NCBI RefSeq assembly: GCF_014699055.1
Contig: NZ_JACXAC010000004.1
Location: 558,001-622,000, forward strand
Length of the DNA stretch: 64,000 nt
Direction: 5' to 3'
Origin: Hymenobacter armeniacus
GTDB lineage: Bacteria > Bacteroidota > Bacteroidia > Cytophagales > Hymenobacteraceae
Shown here: positions 44,866 to 52,109 of the stretch, in pieces
Position numbering within the stretch: the first letter of the stretch is position 1
How the letters are laid out: each line of letters opens with the position of its first letter
Made by a program: the position numbers and the translations under genes
Notes under the pieces: generated by a model
The model's database searches: none
Told to the model about the DNA's origin: nothing
What the model saw: only the letters and a program-made list of their open reading frames with translations

Positions 44866-45230
44866 ATAGCGCGCAGGCCGGGGGCTTCGCAGAACACGAT
44901 GCGGTTGCCGAAGGGGTCGAGTACTTCCATTTCCATCACTCGCTCGCTCCAGGCGGCGGGTTGCAGCGTGGGCGGCGTGTACGCCTTGTTTCTGTCGAGC
45001 AGCTGGTTGTGGTAGGCCAGCAGGCCCCAGGTGAGGGCCCGCACCCGGGCGCCGGGGCAGCTGTCGTCGGGGTTGGTGCTGAGGTGAATGACCACGTCGC
45101 CGCGCGATACCTGCGCGTAGTCGTAGGGCTTCACCTGCTGGTGCTCCCAGTCGACGCGGAAGCCCAACCATCCGACATAAAATTCGAGGGCCGCGGCGTA
45201 GTCCAAAATCCGAAAAACGGGCGTGAGCAT
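44862..45230 (-). CDS. VOC superfamily (bleomycin-resistance-like) protein
   Basis: A 122-residue protein with the paired beta-alpha-beta-beta-beta fold: LTPVFRILDYAAALEFYVGW, FRVDWEHQ, VVIHLSTNPDD in the first half and MEMEVLDPFGNRIVFCE in the second. It fits the bleomycin-resistance/glyoxalase group; it could sequester a drug or catalyse a metal-dependent reaction. Its stop overlaps the pectate lyase stop by 3-4 bp on the opposite strand. Confidence 0.8.
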   Translation of the reverse strand: MLTPVFRILDYAAALEFYVGWLGFRVDWEHQQVKPYDYAQVSRGDVVIHLSTNPDDSCPGARVRALTWGLLAYHNQLLDRNKAYTPPTLQPAAWSERVMEMEVLDPFGNRIVFCEAPGLRAI

Positions 45231-45373
45231 GCCGCAGAGGGAAGGAAGCGGAGGAAGCGAGTTGAGTATGAAAACGAAATATAACCTATTATGAGTTAAA
45301 CCCTATTTTGCTGTAACTGTTTTGGGGCCAAGGGGGCGGCTCGGTATGGCCGGCGCGCGGCTACATTTAGCGC

Positions 45374-46870
45374 ATGATATCTTCTGCCGAATACGACCGC
45401 CTCGACGGCCTGGCCATGGCCGCGCTGGTGCGCAGCGGCCAGCTCACGGCCGCCGAGCTGTGCGCCGCCGCCATTGCCCGCGCCGAAGCCGTGAATCCGC
45501 GCCTCAACGCCGTGGTGCATCCGCTCTACGAGCCCGCGCGGCAGCGGGCCGGGGCCGGGCTGCCGGCCGGGCCGTTTGGCGGCGTGCCGTTTCTGCTGAA
45601 GGATTTTGGGGCGCAGTACGCCGGGGCGCCGCACACCTCGGGCAGCCGGGCCCTGCGCGGCTTCACGCCCACCGAAGACGCCGAGCTGGTGCGCCGCTGG
45701 CAGGCGGCCGGCCTCAACATTCTGGGCAAAACTAACACGCCCGAGTTTGCCCTCATGGGCGTGACCGAGCCCCAGCTCTACGGCCCCGCCCGCAACCCCT
45801 GGCACCTGGGGCACACGCCCGGCGGCAGCAGCGGCGGGGCGGCGGCGGCAGTGGCGGCGGGTGTGGTGCCGGTGGCCGGCGCCGGCGATGGCGGCGGGTC
45901 TATTCGGATTCCGGCGGCGTGCTGCGGGCTGTTTGGGCTGAAACCCAGCCGGGGCCGCGTGCCCACCGGGCCCGAGCAAGGCGAAAAGTGGCAGGGCGCC
46001 GCCGTGGAGCACGTGCTCAGCCGCTCGGTGCGCGACAGCGCGGCCCTGCTCGACGCCACGCAGGGGCCCGATGCCGGCGCCCCGTACTTCCTGCCCGCGC
46101 CCGCCCGACCTTATCTGGAAGAGCTGCGCCGCGAGCCTGGCCGCCTGCGCATCGCCTTCAGCCTGGGCCACCCGCTGGGCCGCGCTGTGCACCCGGAGTG
46201 CGCCACGGCGGTGCGCGAAGCCGCCCACCTGCTCGAAAGCCTGGGCCACGAGGTGGCCGAAGTGCCGCTGCCCTTCGACGGCCGGGCCGTGGCGTCGGCG
46301 TTTCTGATGCTGTATTTCGGCGAAACCGGAGCCAGCATTGCGGCCCTGGCCAAGCACCTGGGCCGCCCCGCCCGGCCCGCCGACGTGGAGCCTACCACCT
46401 GGCTGCTGGGCTTGCTGGGCCGCACCTACTCCGCCGCCGATTTTGCTGCCGCCCGCCATACCTGGAACGACAGCGCCCGCCGCATGGGCCGCTTCCATCA
46501 GACCTACGACCTGCTGCTGACGCCCACGCTGGCCACGCCGCCCGTCCGCATCGGCGAGCTGCAGCCCAAACCCACCGAGCAAAAACTCCTGAAGCTGGTG
46601 AACACCTTCGGGCTGGGCGGCCTTATCCGCCGCTCGGGCCTGGTGGAAAAGCTGGCCGAACAAAGCCTCGAAAAAACGCCCTACACCCAAGTGGCCAACC
46701 TCACGGGCCAGCCCGCCATGTCGGTGCCCCTGCACTGGACGGCCGATGGCCTGCCCTGCGGCGTGCAGTTCATTGCCCCATTGGGTGCCGAAGACGTGCT
46801 GTTTCGACTGGCCGGGCAGCTGGAGCAGGCCCGGCCGTGGTTTGACAAGCGGCCGCCGCTGTGTGATTAA
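45374..46870 (+). CDS. Amidase (amidase signature family)
   Basis: A 498-residue hydrolase with the Ser-cis-Ser-Lys triad: [20 protein letters not shown] holds the Lys, and [20 protein letters not shown] and [17 protein letters not shown] hold the two Ser. It hydrolyses a carboxamide; substrate unknown. The cytoplasmic N-terminus [19 protein letters not shown] is typical. Unlike GatA it is not in a gat operon. TACATTTA, a one-mismatch -7 element, lies 5 bp upstream. The AAA ATPase cassette follows on the same strand with its own promoter. Confidence 0.88.
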   Translation: MISSAEYDRLDGLAMAALVRSGQLTAAELCAAAIARAEAVNPRLNAVVHPLYEPARQRAGAGLPAGPFGGVPFLLKDFGAQYAGAPHTSGSRALRGFTPTEDAELVRRWQAAGLNILGKTNTPEFALMGVTEPQLYGPARNPWHLGHTPGGSSGGAAAAVAAGVVPVAGAGDGGGSIRIPAACCGLFGLKPSRGRVPTGPEQGEKWQGAAVEHVLSRSVRDSAALLDATQGPDAGAPYFLPAPARPYLEELRREPGRLRIAFSLGHPLGRAVHPECATAVREAAHLLESLGHEVAEVPLPFDGRAVASAFLMLYFGETGASIAALAKHLGRPARPADVEPTTWLLGLLGRTYSAADFAAARHTWNDSARRMGRFHQTYDLLLTPTLATPPVRIGELQPKPTEQKLLKLVNTFGLGGLIRRSGLVEKLAEQSLEKTPYTQVANLTGQPAMSVPLHWTADGLPCGVQFIAPLGAEDVLFRLAGQLEQARPWFDKRPPLCD

Positions 46871-46921
46871 TCTTCAACCGCTTAGTTGCGGCTGACATTC
46901 CAGTTAAAGCAGGCGGTGGAT

Positions 46922-46929
46922 TACCTTTG
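46922..46929 (+). promoter_or_regulatory. TAnnTTTG -7 element of the ATPase cassette
   Basis: TACCTTTG, exact consensus, ends 6 bp before the ATG at 46936 and excludes the in-frame TTG at 46927. It shows that the two-gene cassette has its own, probably leaderless, promoter. Confidence 0.65.
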
Positions 46930-46935
46930 GTTGCT

Positions 46936-48129
46936 ATGAAAAACGCCATCAACACTTTGCGCATTCAGAACTTCAAGTCGATAAAAGACGTGGCAATGCA
47001 GCCCCGGCGCGTAAACCTAATCATTGGCCAGCCGAACGTGGGCAAATCGAATATTCTGGAGGCCATGAGCTTGCTGGGGGCAGGGCTTTATGAGCGCGGT
47101 GCGAAGTTCATGGATACAACTGTGCGTTATGAGACAACATCAAATCTGTTTTACGATAATGATACAAGCCAGCCAATTTTAGTAAACTCATCCAATGGAC
47201 TGGCAATACTTCAGACGCAGAGTGTAGATGGGACATCATATCATTTTATATCTACATCCAATCAAATCATAAGCTCTTATAAACAAATTATTCAGTCTTC
47301 TAACCTGCGGTATGGTTATGGATATAATGTTGAAAATGCCGAATTAAAGGACTTGCTGCGAATGAAAGAGAGTCAGGAGGCAGATATAAAAGAAGCAATA
47401 GACGCTGTATATAGAAATTACACTCAAAAAAAAGCCTATTTTTCCAGTTACCGAATTCAGGAGGACGGTGGCAGTTCTCAACTTGGAACTTCTTATGCTC
47501 CATCAGATGAACTCCCTAGGACCTACAAATACCATCCCAAACAGAACCATAATTCTGTAGCTGGGGGTTTCTTAGAACCACCTCTTGGAAGAAATTTGTC
47601 AAATGTTATTCAGCGTAATCCTGAATTGCGAAAGGAAATAGCGGCACTATTTAAGCCTTATGGACTTAGTCTTGTGTTACGAGTAGCTGAGCGGAAATTT
47701 GAAATTCAAAAACAGGTTGACGACCTTATTTATAATTACCCTTATTCTAGCATTGCCGACACCCTCCAGCGCATCATTTTTTACCTAGCTGCCATTGAGA
47801 GTAACAACGACGCGGTGATTTTGCTGGAAGAGCCAGAGGCGCATTCCTATCCGTTGTATGTATCGATGCTGGGGCGGCGCATGGTGGAGAGCCGCAGTAA
47901 CCAGTTTTTCGTGGCCACGCACAGTCCATACCTCATCACCGAAATCTTGGAACAGATGCTGCCTGACGAAGAGCAGGCGTCAGAACTGGCCATTTTTGTA
48001 GCCTATTATGAGGACTACCAAACCAAGGTGAAACAGCTCAGCGACGAAGATGTGCGTGCCATCCGGGCCGATGGTTTGGATGTGTTTTACAATATGGACC
48101 GATTCATCCCCAGTGCCTACAATGACTGA
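46936..48129 (+). CDS. AAA/ABC-type ATPase (OLD-like AAA_15/AAA_21), first gene of a two-gene cassette
   Basis: A 397-residue ATPase. LRIQNFKSIKDVAM opens the domain, Walker A GQPNVGKSN is at residues 31-39, a signature-like ADTLQRIIFYLA near 278, Walker B VILLEEPEAHS at 294-304 (Glu298/Glu299), and the H-loop ATHSPYL with His329. About 220 residues between Walker A and the signature form an insert with no family I recognise (SNGLAILQTQSVDG to FLEPPLGRNLSNV). The middle of the gene is strongly AT-rich while both ends are near the local average. The stop overlaps the start of the next gene by 8 bp. The organisation matches ATPase subunits of anti-phage systems, but no exact system is assigned. 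Confidence 0.88.
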   Translation: MKNAINTLRIQNFKSIKDVAMQPRRVNLIIGQPNVGKSNILEAMSLLGAGLYERGAKFMDTTVRYETTSNLFYDNDTSQPILVNSSNGLAILQTQSVDGTSYHFISTSNQIISSYKQIIQSSNLRYGYGYNVENAELKDLLRMKESQEADIKEAIDAVYRNYTQKKAYFSSYRIQEDGGSSQLGTSYAPSDELPRTYKYHPKQNHNSVAGGFLEPPLGRNLSNVIQRNPELRKEIAALFKPYGLSLVLRVAERKFEIQKQVDDLIYNYPYSSIADTLQRIIFYLAAIESNNDAVILLEEPEAHSYPLYVSMLGRRMVESRSNQFFVATHSPYLITEILEQMLPDEEQASELAIFVAYYEDYQTKVKQLSDEDVRAIRADGLDVFYNMDRFIPSAYND

Positions 48130-48679
48130 GCACGCGCTGTTCGTACCCGAGTGTTGGGCTGATACGGCGTTGATACACTCTCTACTAGTAACGCCCAACA
48201 ATCACCTTATGGTTAGCCACGCCCAAGGCATTGGCAATGTGGGTAACATTCTTGAAGACAAAAAAGGGCAACGCCAAGGCCGTCGGCTAGTGGGTATAGT
48301 TGACCGGGACAAGAAATTTCACGAGCAGCCCTATTTGGCACAGTTCACGCTGGTGGTTGGCGGTGGTAAGGGTCCAACGGATACGCACTGTATCTACCAG
48401 CATCCTGAGCGTACTGACCAGTACATAATTGTGCTCAATCCGGCCTGCGACCTGTGGCTGCTAAAAGCTGCCCGGCAGGCCCAGTTGCCCTTGGATGAGA
48501 TGGGCGTCCCGACGGAGCTTGAATCGTTCAAAGATTTTAGCAAGCAAAATGGTGTGACAAAGAACCCCAAGATGCGGGAGCTTCTCTGGCGTATTCAGCA
48601 AGCACGCCCACCCATGTATCGTGAACTAGCGGAATTCGTGGCGAGCATCATGGACATTGCTCCACCCCGATATCTTTAG
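48122..48679 (+). CDS. Putative TOPRIM-like partner protein (ADT/DRD motifs)
   Basis: A 185-residue protein translated from an ATG overlapping the ATPase stop by 8 bp. ALFVPECWADTALIHSLL places Glu10 in the position of the TOPRIM glutamate, and LVGIVDRDKK places Asp61-x-Asp63 in the position of the DxD, so it resembles the small TOPRIM/RloB/DUF4435-type partners of AAA ATPases. The second half (YIIVLNPACDLWLLKAA, RELLWRIQQARPPMYRELAEF) is helical. Probably the effector, possibly a metal-dependent nuclease. This is an inference from motif spacing and context; a non-nuclease role is possible. Confidence 0.7.
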   Translation: MTEHALFVPECWADTALIHSLLVTPNNHLMVSHAQGIGNVGNILEDKKGQRQGRRLVGIVDRDKKFHEQPYLAQFTLVVGGGKGPTDTHCIYQHPERTDQYIIVLNPACDLWLLKAARQAQLPLDEMGVPTELESFKDFSKQNGVTKNPKMRELLWRIQQARPPMYRELAEFVASIMDIAPPRYL

Positions 48680-48719
48680 AAAAGTGTCACTAAATGATGA
48701 ACTTGGACTATGCGGACGC

Positions 48720-48742
48720 CGAGACGCGAATACGCGTCTCTA
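48720..48742. repeat. GAGACGCG palindromic repeat
   Basis: GAGACGCGAATACGCGTCTC with flanking bases is a near copy of the unit at 14431-14455 (GAGACGCG-loop-CGCGTCTC). It lies at the 3' border of the ATPase cassette and overlaps the stop of the truncated DUF421 gene. Confidence 0.75.
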
Positions 48743-49096
48743 CTTCTTCACCACGCTGATGCTGCCGTTGCGCTCCAGGCACACGGCTTCGGTTTCGGCC
48801 AATGAGGCCACGTTGGCGCTGTCGCGGATGCCTTCCAACAGGTCGTTGTGGGTGAGGTTGTGCTGGGCGAGGGCCTCGCTGCGGGGCTGGCCGTGCTCGG
48901 CCAGCAGCACGGCATCGCCCTTCACCAGGCGGCTCACGGCCTCGCTGTGGAAGGAGGCCCAGGCCAGCAGCCGGTGCAGGCCCACCAGCACCAGCCCGGC
49001 CAGCAGCATGCCCCCAAACGGCGACGCCGCCACCACGTGCACGCGGCCACGGGAGTGGGGCACGTGGGCAGGCATTTCATGCAGCGAAGGAACCAT
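48740..49096 (-). pseudogene. N-terminally truncated DUF421 (YetF-like) membrane protein
   Basis: 118 codons. FGGMLLAGLVLVGLHRLLAW, then VSRLVKGDAVLLAEHGQP, LTHNDLLEGIRDSANVASLA and ETEAVCLERNGSISVVKK follow the second half of the DUF421 family, which normally has about 200 or more residues and three membrane helices. The first two helices and the usual start are missing; the frame begins at an ATG after unrelated residues (MVPSLHEMPAHVPHSRG). A remnant is likely, though a short functional form cannot be excluded. It sits directly beside the ATPase cassette and a palindromic repeat. Confidence 0.65.
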
Positions 49097-49186
49097 GGAA
49101 GAGAGGCGACTGGCGGCGCCAGAATTTCCTCTAGGACGGCTACTGTTGCGCAGATGTTGCTACGGCGCAGCTTGCCCCGTGCGAAT

Positions 49187-49221
49187 AAAAAAAGGGCCCG
49201 GCCATGTGGCCGGGCCCTTTT
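49187..49221 (-). terminator. Rho-independent terminator of the M36 protease gene
   Basis: A 14-bp perfect stem AAGGGCCCGGCCA / TGGCCGGGCCCTT with a minimal loop, followed on the minus strand by a seven-T run, about 20 bp after the protease stop. Confidence 0.93.
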
Positions 49222-49240
49222 CAGGTCTCTGTGCTTGGGC

Positions 49241-52066
49241 TTACCGCTGCACGCTCACCTTGGTGCTGAAGGTGCCTTCGGTGGTGGTCACGCGCACCAC
49301 GTAGATGCCCGTGGCCAGGGTGCCGGTGTTCAGCTCCACGCCGTTTTGCTGCAGTTGGGCGGCTGGCACCGATACGGTGCGCAGCACGGTCTTGCCGAGC
49401 AGGTCGAGCAGGGTGACCTGCACGGGGGCGGTGCTGGCAAGCTGCGCGCGCACCGTGAGCTGGTTCTGGGCCGGGTTGGGATAAGCTTCCAGGGCCGAGC
49501 TGACCACGGCGCCGTTCTTGCTGGCCAGGGCCAGGGCGCGCACGCCGGGGGGGAGGTTGAAGCCCTGCACAACGCCCGTCACCTTGGGTTGGCCGTTCAC
49601 CCGGTCGCCCTGCCGGGCGTCGTAGCCCATGCCGCGGCGCGCAAACACGTTCCAGATGAGGTCAGCATTGGCGGCGCGGTTGGTCAGGGAGTCGGCGCGC
49701 AGCAGGGCGTCGCGGCCGTCGAGGAAGCCGGGGTTGCACACCTGCAGCTTGCAGCCATCCAGCACCAGCTTCAGGGCCTTGTTGTTGCCGCCGTTGGTGC
49801 TCAGGAAATCAGTCTCGTAGCCGTAGCGGTAGATGAACTGCCAGTTCAAATCCCACAGCACGGTGGCCCACACTTCGCCCACGTCGTGCGTTTCCTGGTA
49901 CTTGCCCGTGCCCGTGCCCAGTTGGCCGTAGGTGTAGTTGTTGGCCGAAAAATTGGTGGTGTAGGGCTTGGCGCGGAAACCGGGGCCCACGGCGTAGGGG
50001 TTGCCGTTGTCGTAGGTGGCCATGTAGCGGTTGGTCGAGCCGATGTCGCCGGGGCGGGTGGTCATCCAGAGCGCGAAAAAGTCGCTCCAGCCTTCGCCCA
50101 TGGTTTGGTTGCCGGTGGCCGAGTTGAGGCAGCTGGAGTTGGCCGGGCCGCCGGTGAGGCGGTTGCTGATGCCGTGGCCGAACTCGTGCGACACCACGCC
50201 GTTGTCGAACGAGCCGTCGAAATCCGGGCCCAGCGTGGCGTTCACGTTGAGCACGTTGCCGGCCTGCAGGGCCGCGCGCAGCCGGAAGCCGTCGGCCCCG
50301 CTGATGAAGATGGCCGGAATGCGAATGCCCACCGTGTCGGTGCCGCCGAAATTGACCAGGTTGGTGGTCGTGCCCAGCGAGTCGAACACGATGACGGCGG
50401 TGGCGCCGTTGTCCTGCGCCCGCTTCACTTTGGGCGCAAAGGTGTTGTTAGCGCGCGGGTTGAGCGTGGTGAGCTGCGGGCAGCCGCCGCGCTGAATGAA
50501 GGCCACGTTGCCGGCCACGGCCGCCGCGTTCACAAAGGGCGACGCGCAGCCGTGGGCGCCGTTGTCGGCCGAAACGCCGTCGTTCACCAGCACCAGCCGG
50601 CCCGCCACGGGCTTTTTGGTGAGGCGCGGGCCAAATGCCACCGTGGCAAAGCGGTAGCCGCCGTTGGCGCTGGCCGCGCCCGTCACCGTGAGGGTGTTGG
50701 CGCCGGTGTTGTCAAACAGGTACATCTGCATGCGGCCGGGGCTGCCGTCCACGGGCGTCGAGAAGTTGGCGTTGTTGCGGCCGCTGCCGTCCTGCGACTC
50801 GGCCCGCACGAAGTCGTTGCCGAGGCCCTGGCCGGTGATGTTTTTGTATTGAAAGTTGCCCGACACTTCGTTGAACCCCTTGCTCATCATCACGTCGTGG
50901 AGCATGTTGTTCCAGTAGAACAGGTTCGTGATGCCGGCGGCCAAGTTGCCGGGGTCGCGCGGCCCCAGGGCCGGGTTGAAGGGGAAGTCGAAGTCGCGGG
51001 TAGGCCCGCCGTCGGGGGAGTTGGTGGTCGACGACACGTTGCCGTTGCCCGACGTCAGGGTCACGTTGTCGTCGTAGGCGGCCACGTTGTTGCCGCGCGT
51101 CAGCTGCTTGCCGGTCGAGAGAAAGGAATAGGTATCGGCGAAAAACCCGCTCGGGGCGCGGCTGTCGCCCACCTGCCAGCCGTAGGGCGAATACAGCGGG
51201 TTGGCGGCGCTGAAGGGCACCACCACGCGGGGCGACAGGTCGGGGCTCTCAAACGGCACCGGAATCACGGTCAGGCTATTGGCCGCGCCGGTGGTGCCTT
51301 TAGCGCCTTTCGCGGCCTGCGCCGTGGCGGGGGCCGTGGCCTGGGCGGTGGGCACAAACGCGCGGCGCTTCTGCGCCGCGGCCACGTGCTGGCGGAAGGT
51401 GGCCAGCTCGCTCACCACGTAGTCGTTGCGGTCGAGCAGGCGGCCGGTGTGGGCGTCTACGCGGGCGTTCCAGTGGTGCTGCTGGTCGAGCTGGGCAATG
51501 GTCACGTTCCACACCAGCACCAGCTTGTCGCCTTCGCGCAGGTACATCAGCCGCACCGGAATGTTTTCTTCCGAGATGCCGGCCTTGTTGAACACAATGC
51601 CGTCGGCGGCGCGGCCTTCCACCACGCGGGCCAGGCCCACCGGGCGGGGCAGCTCCAGCGCCTTGGCGGCGGCGGCCACGGCCTGCTCGGCCGAGAGGCC
51701 CGGCGTAGCCGAAGGGGCCGCGGCCGCGGCGTCGGCCAGAAATTCGTGGTTGAAGAACACCACCTTGCCGCTGCGGTCGGTGTGCACGGCCCCGTTGGCG
51801 TTGAACACCGTCAGGCCGTTCACCCGCTGCTGCAGGTAGGTGTGGGTGAGGCCCGTGCCGGCATCGAAGTAGGAGCTGGTCACGGTGGGGCTGGCCACGT
51901 CGGCCGCCGTGAGGTGGCTCTTGGGCTGCGCCTGGGCTTTGGCCGAGAACGAAGCCAGGGCCTGCGCCAGCGGCGTGGCCTCCTGCGCCAGGGCCAGCCC
52001 CGGCACGGCCAGGGCAATGGCCAGCGCCAGGGCACGGTAGCCCGAATTAGTAGGAATTGCGGTCAT
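49241..52066 (-). CDS. T9SS-exported fungalysin (M36) metalloprotease
   Basis: A 941-residue protease. A signal peptide (ALALAIALAVPGLALAQ), an FTP-type propeptide to about residue 250, then the M36 catalytic domain with VVSHEFGHGISNR (His627, Glu628, His631) and the third ligand Glu in MGEGWSDFFALWM. A PA domain (about 470-600; FVNAAAVAGNVAFIQRGGC, IRIPAIFISGADG) is inserted ahead of the active site. The end is a T9SS sorting domain (LEAYPNPAQNQLTV to FSTKVSVQR). It degrades extracellular protein. The ATG at 52066 is chosen for the signal peptide. Confidence 0.95.
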   Translation of the reverse strand: MTAIPTNSGYRALALAIALAVPGLALAQEATPLAQALASFSAKAQAQPKSHLTAADVASPTVTSSYFDAGTGLTHTYLQQRVNGLTVFNANGAVHTDRSGKVVFFNHEFLADAAAAAPSATPGLSAEQAVAAAAKALELPRPVGLARVVEGRAADGIVFNKAGISEENIPVRLMYLREGDKLVLVWNVTIAQLDQQHHWNARVDAHTGRLLDRNDYVVSELATFRQHVAAAQKRRAFVPTAQATAPATAQAAKGAKGTTGAANSLTVIPVPFESPDLSPRVVVPFSAANPLYSPYGWQVGDSRAPSGFFADTYSFLSTGKQLTRGNNVAAYDDNVTLTSGNGNVSSTTNSPDGGPTRDFDFPFNPALGPRDPGNLAAGITNLFYWNNMLHDVMMSKGFNEVSGNFQYKNITGQGLGNDFVRAESQDGSGRNNANFSTPVDGSPGRMQMYLFDNTGANTLTVTGAASANGGYRFATVAFGPRLTKKPVAGRLVLVNDGVSADNGAHGCASPFVNAAAVAGNVAFIQRGGCPQLTTLNPRANNTFAPKVKRAQDNGATAVIVFDSLGTTTNLVNFGGTDTVGIRIPAIFISGADGFRLRAALQAGNVLNVNATLGPDFDGSFDNGVVSHEFGHGISNRLTGGPANSSCLNSATGNQTMGEGWSDFFALWMTTRPGDIGSTNRYMATYDNGNPYAVGPGFRAKPYTTNFSANNYTYGQLGTGTGKYQETHDVGEVWATVLWDLNWQFIYRYGYETDFLSTNGGNNKALKLVLDGCKLQVCNPGFLDGRDALLRADSLTNRAANADLIWNVFARRGMGYDARQGDRVNGQPKVTGVVQGFNLPPGVRALALASKNGAVVSSALEAYPNPAQNQLTVRAQLASTAPVQVTLLDLLGKTVLRTVSVPAAQLQQNGVELNTGTLATGIYVVRVTTTEGTFSTKVSVQR

Positions 52067-52109
52067 TAGAGTAGTGGGATGAGAAAAAAGAAAGGCTTGA
52101 AAACCAGAA

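Noticed and set aside
46927-46935. TTG as start of the ATPase gene (three extra codons); likewise GTG at 3176 and TTG at 33516
   Set aside because: Each lies inside a perfect TAnnTTTG -7 element, so it would not be transcribed. The next ATG is used.
46936-48679. Assigning the cassette to Gabija, PARIS or RloAB by name
   Set aside because: GajA has a fused TOPRIM and GajB is a helicase. AriB and RloB motifs are not matched clearly by eye. Only the general ATPase-plus-effector layout is supported.
48848-52069. Very long open frame on the plus strand (over 1000 codons) opposite the M36 protease; similar ones at 1177-2979, 14545-16716 and 52140-54593
   Set aside because: Antisense to genes with clear domains. 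Composition is dominated by His, Gly, Ala, Val and Gln, as expected for the reverse of high-GC codons, and no signal or motif is present.
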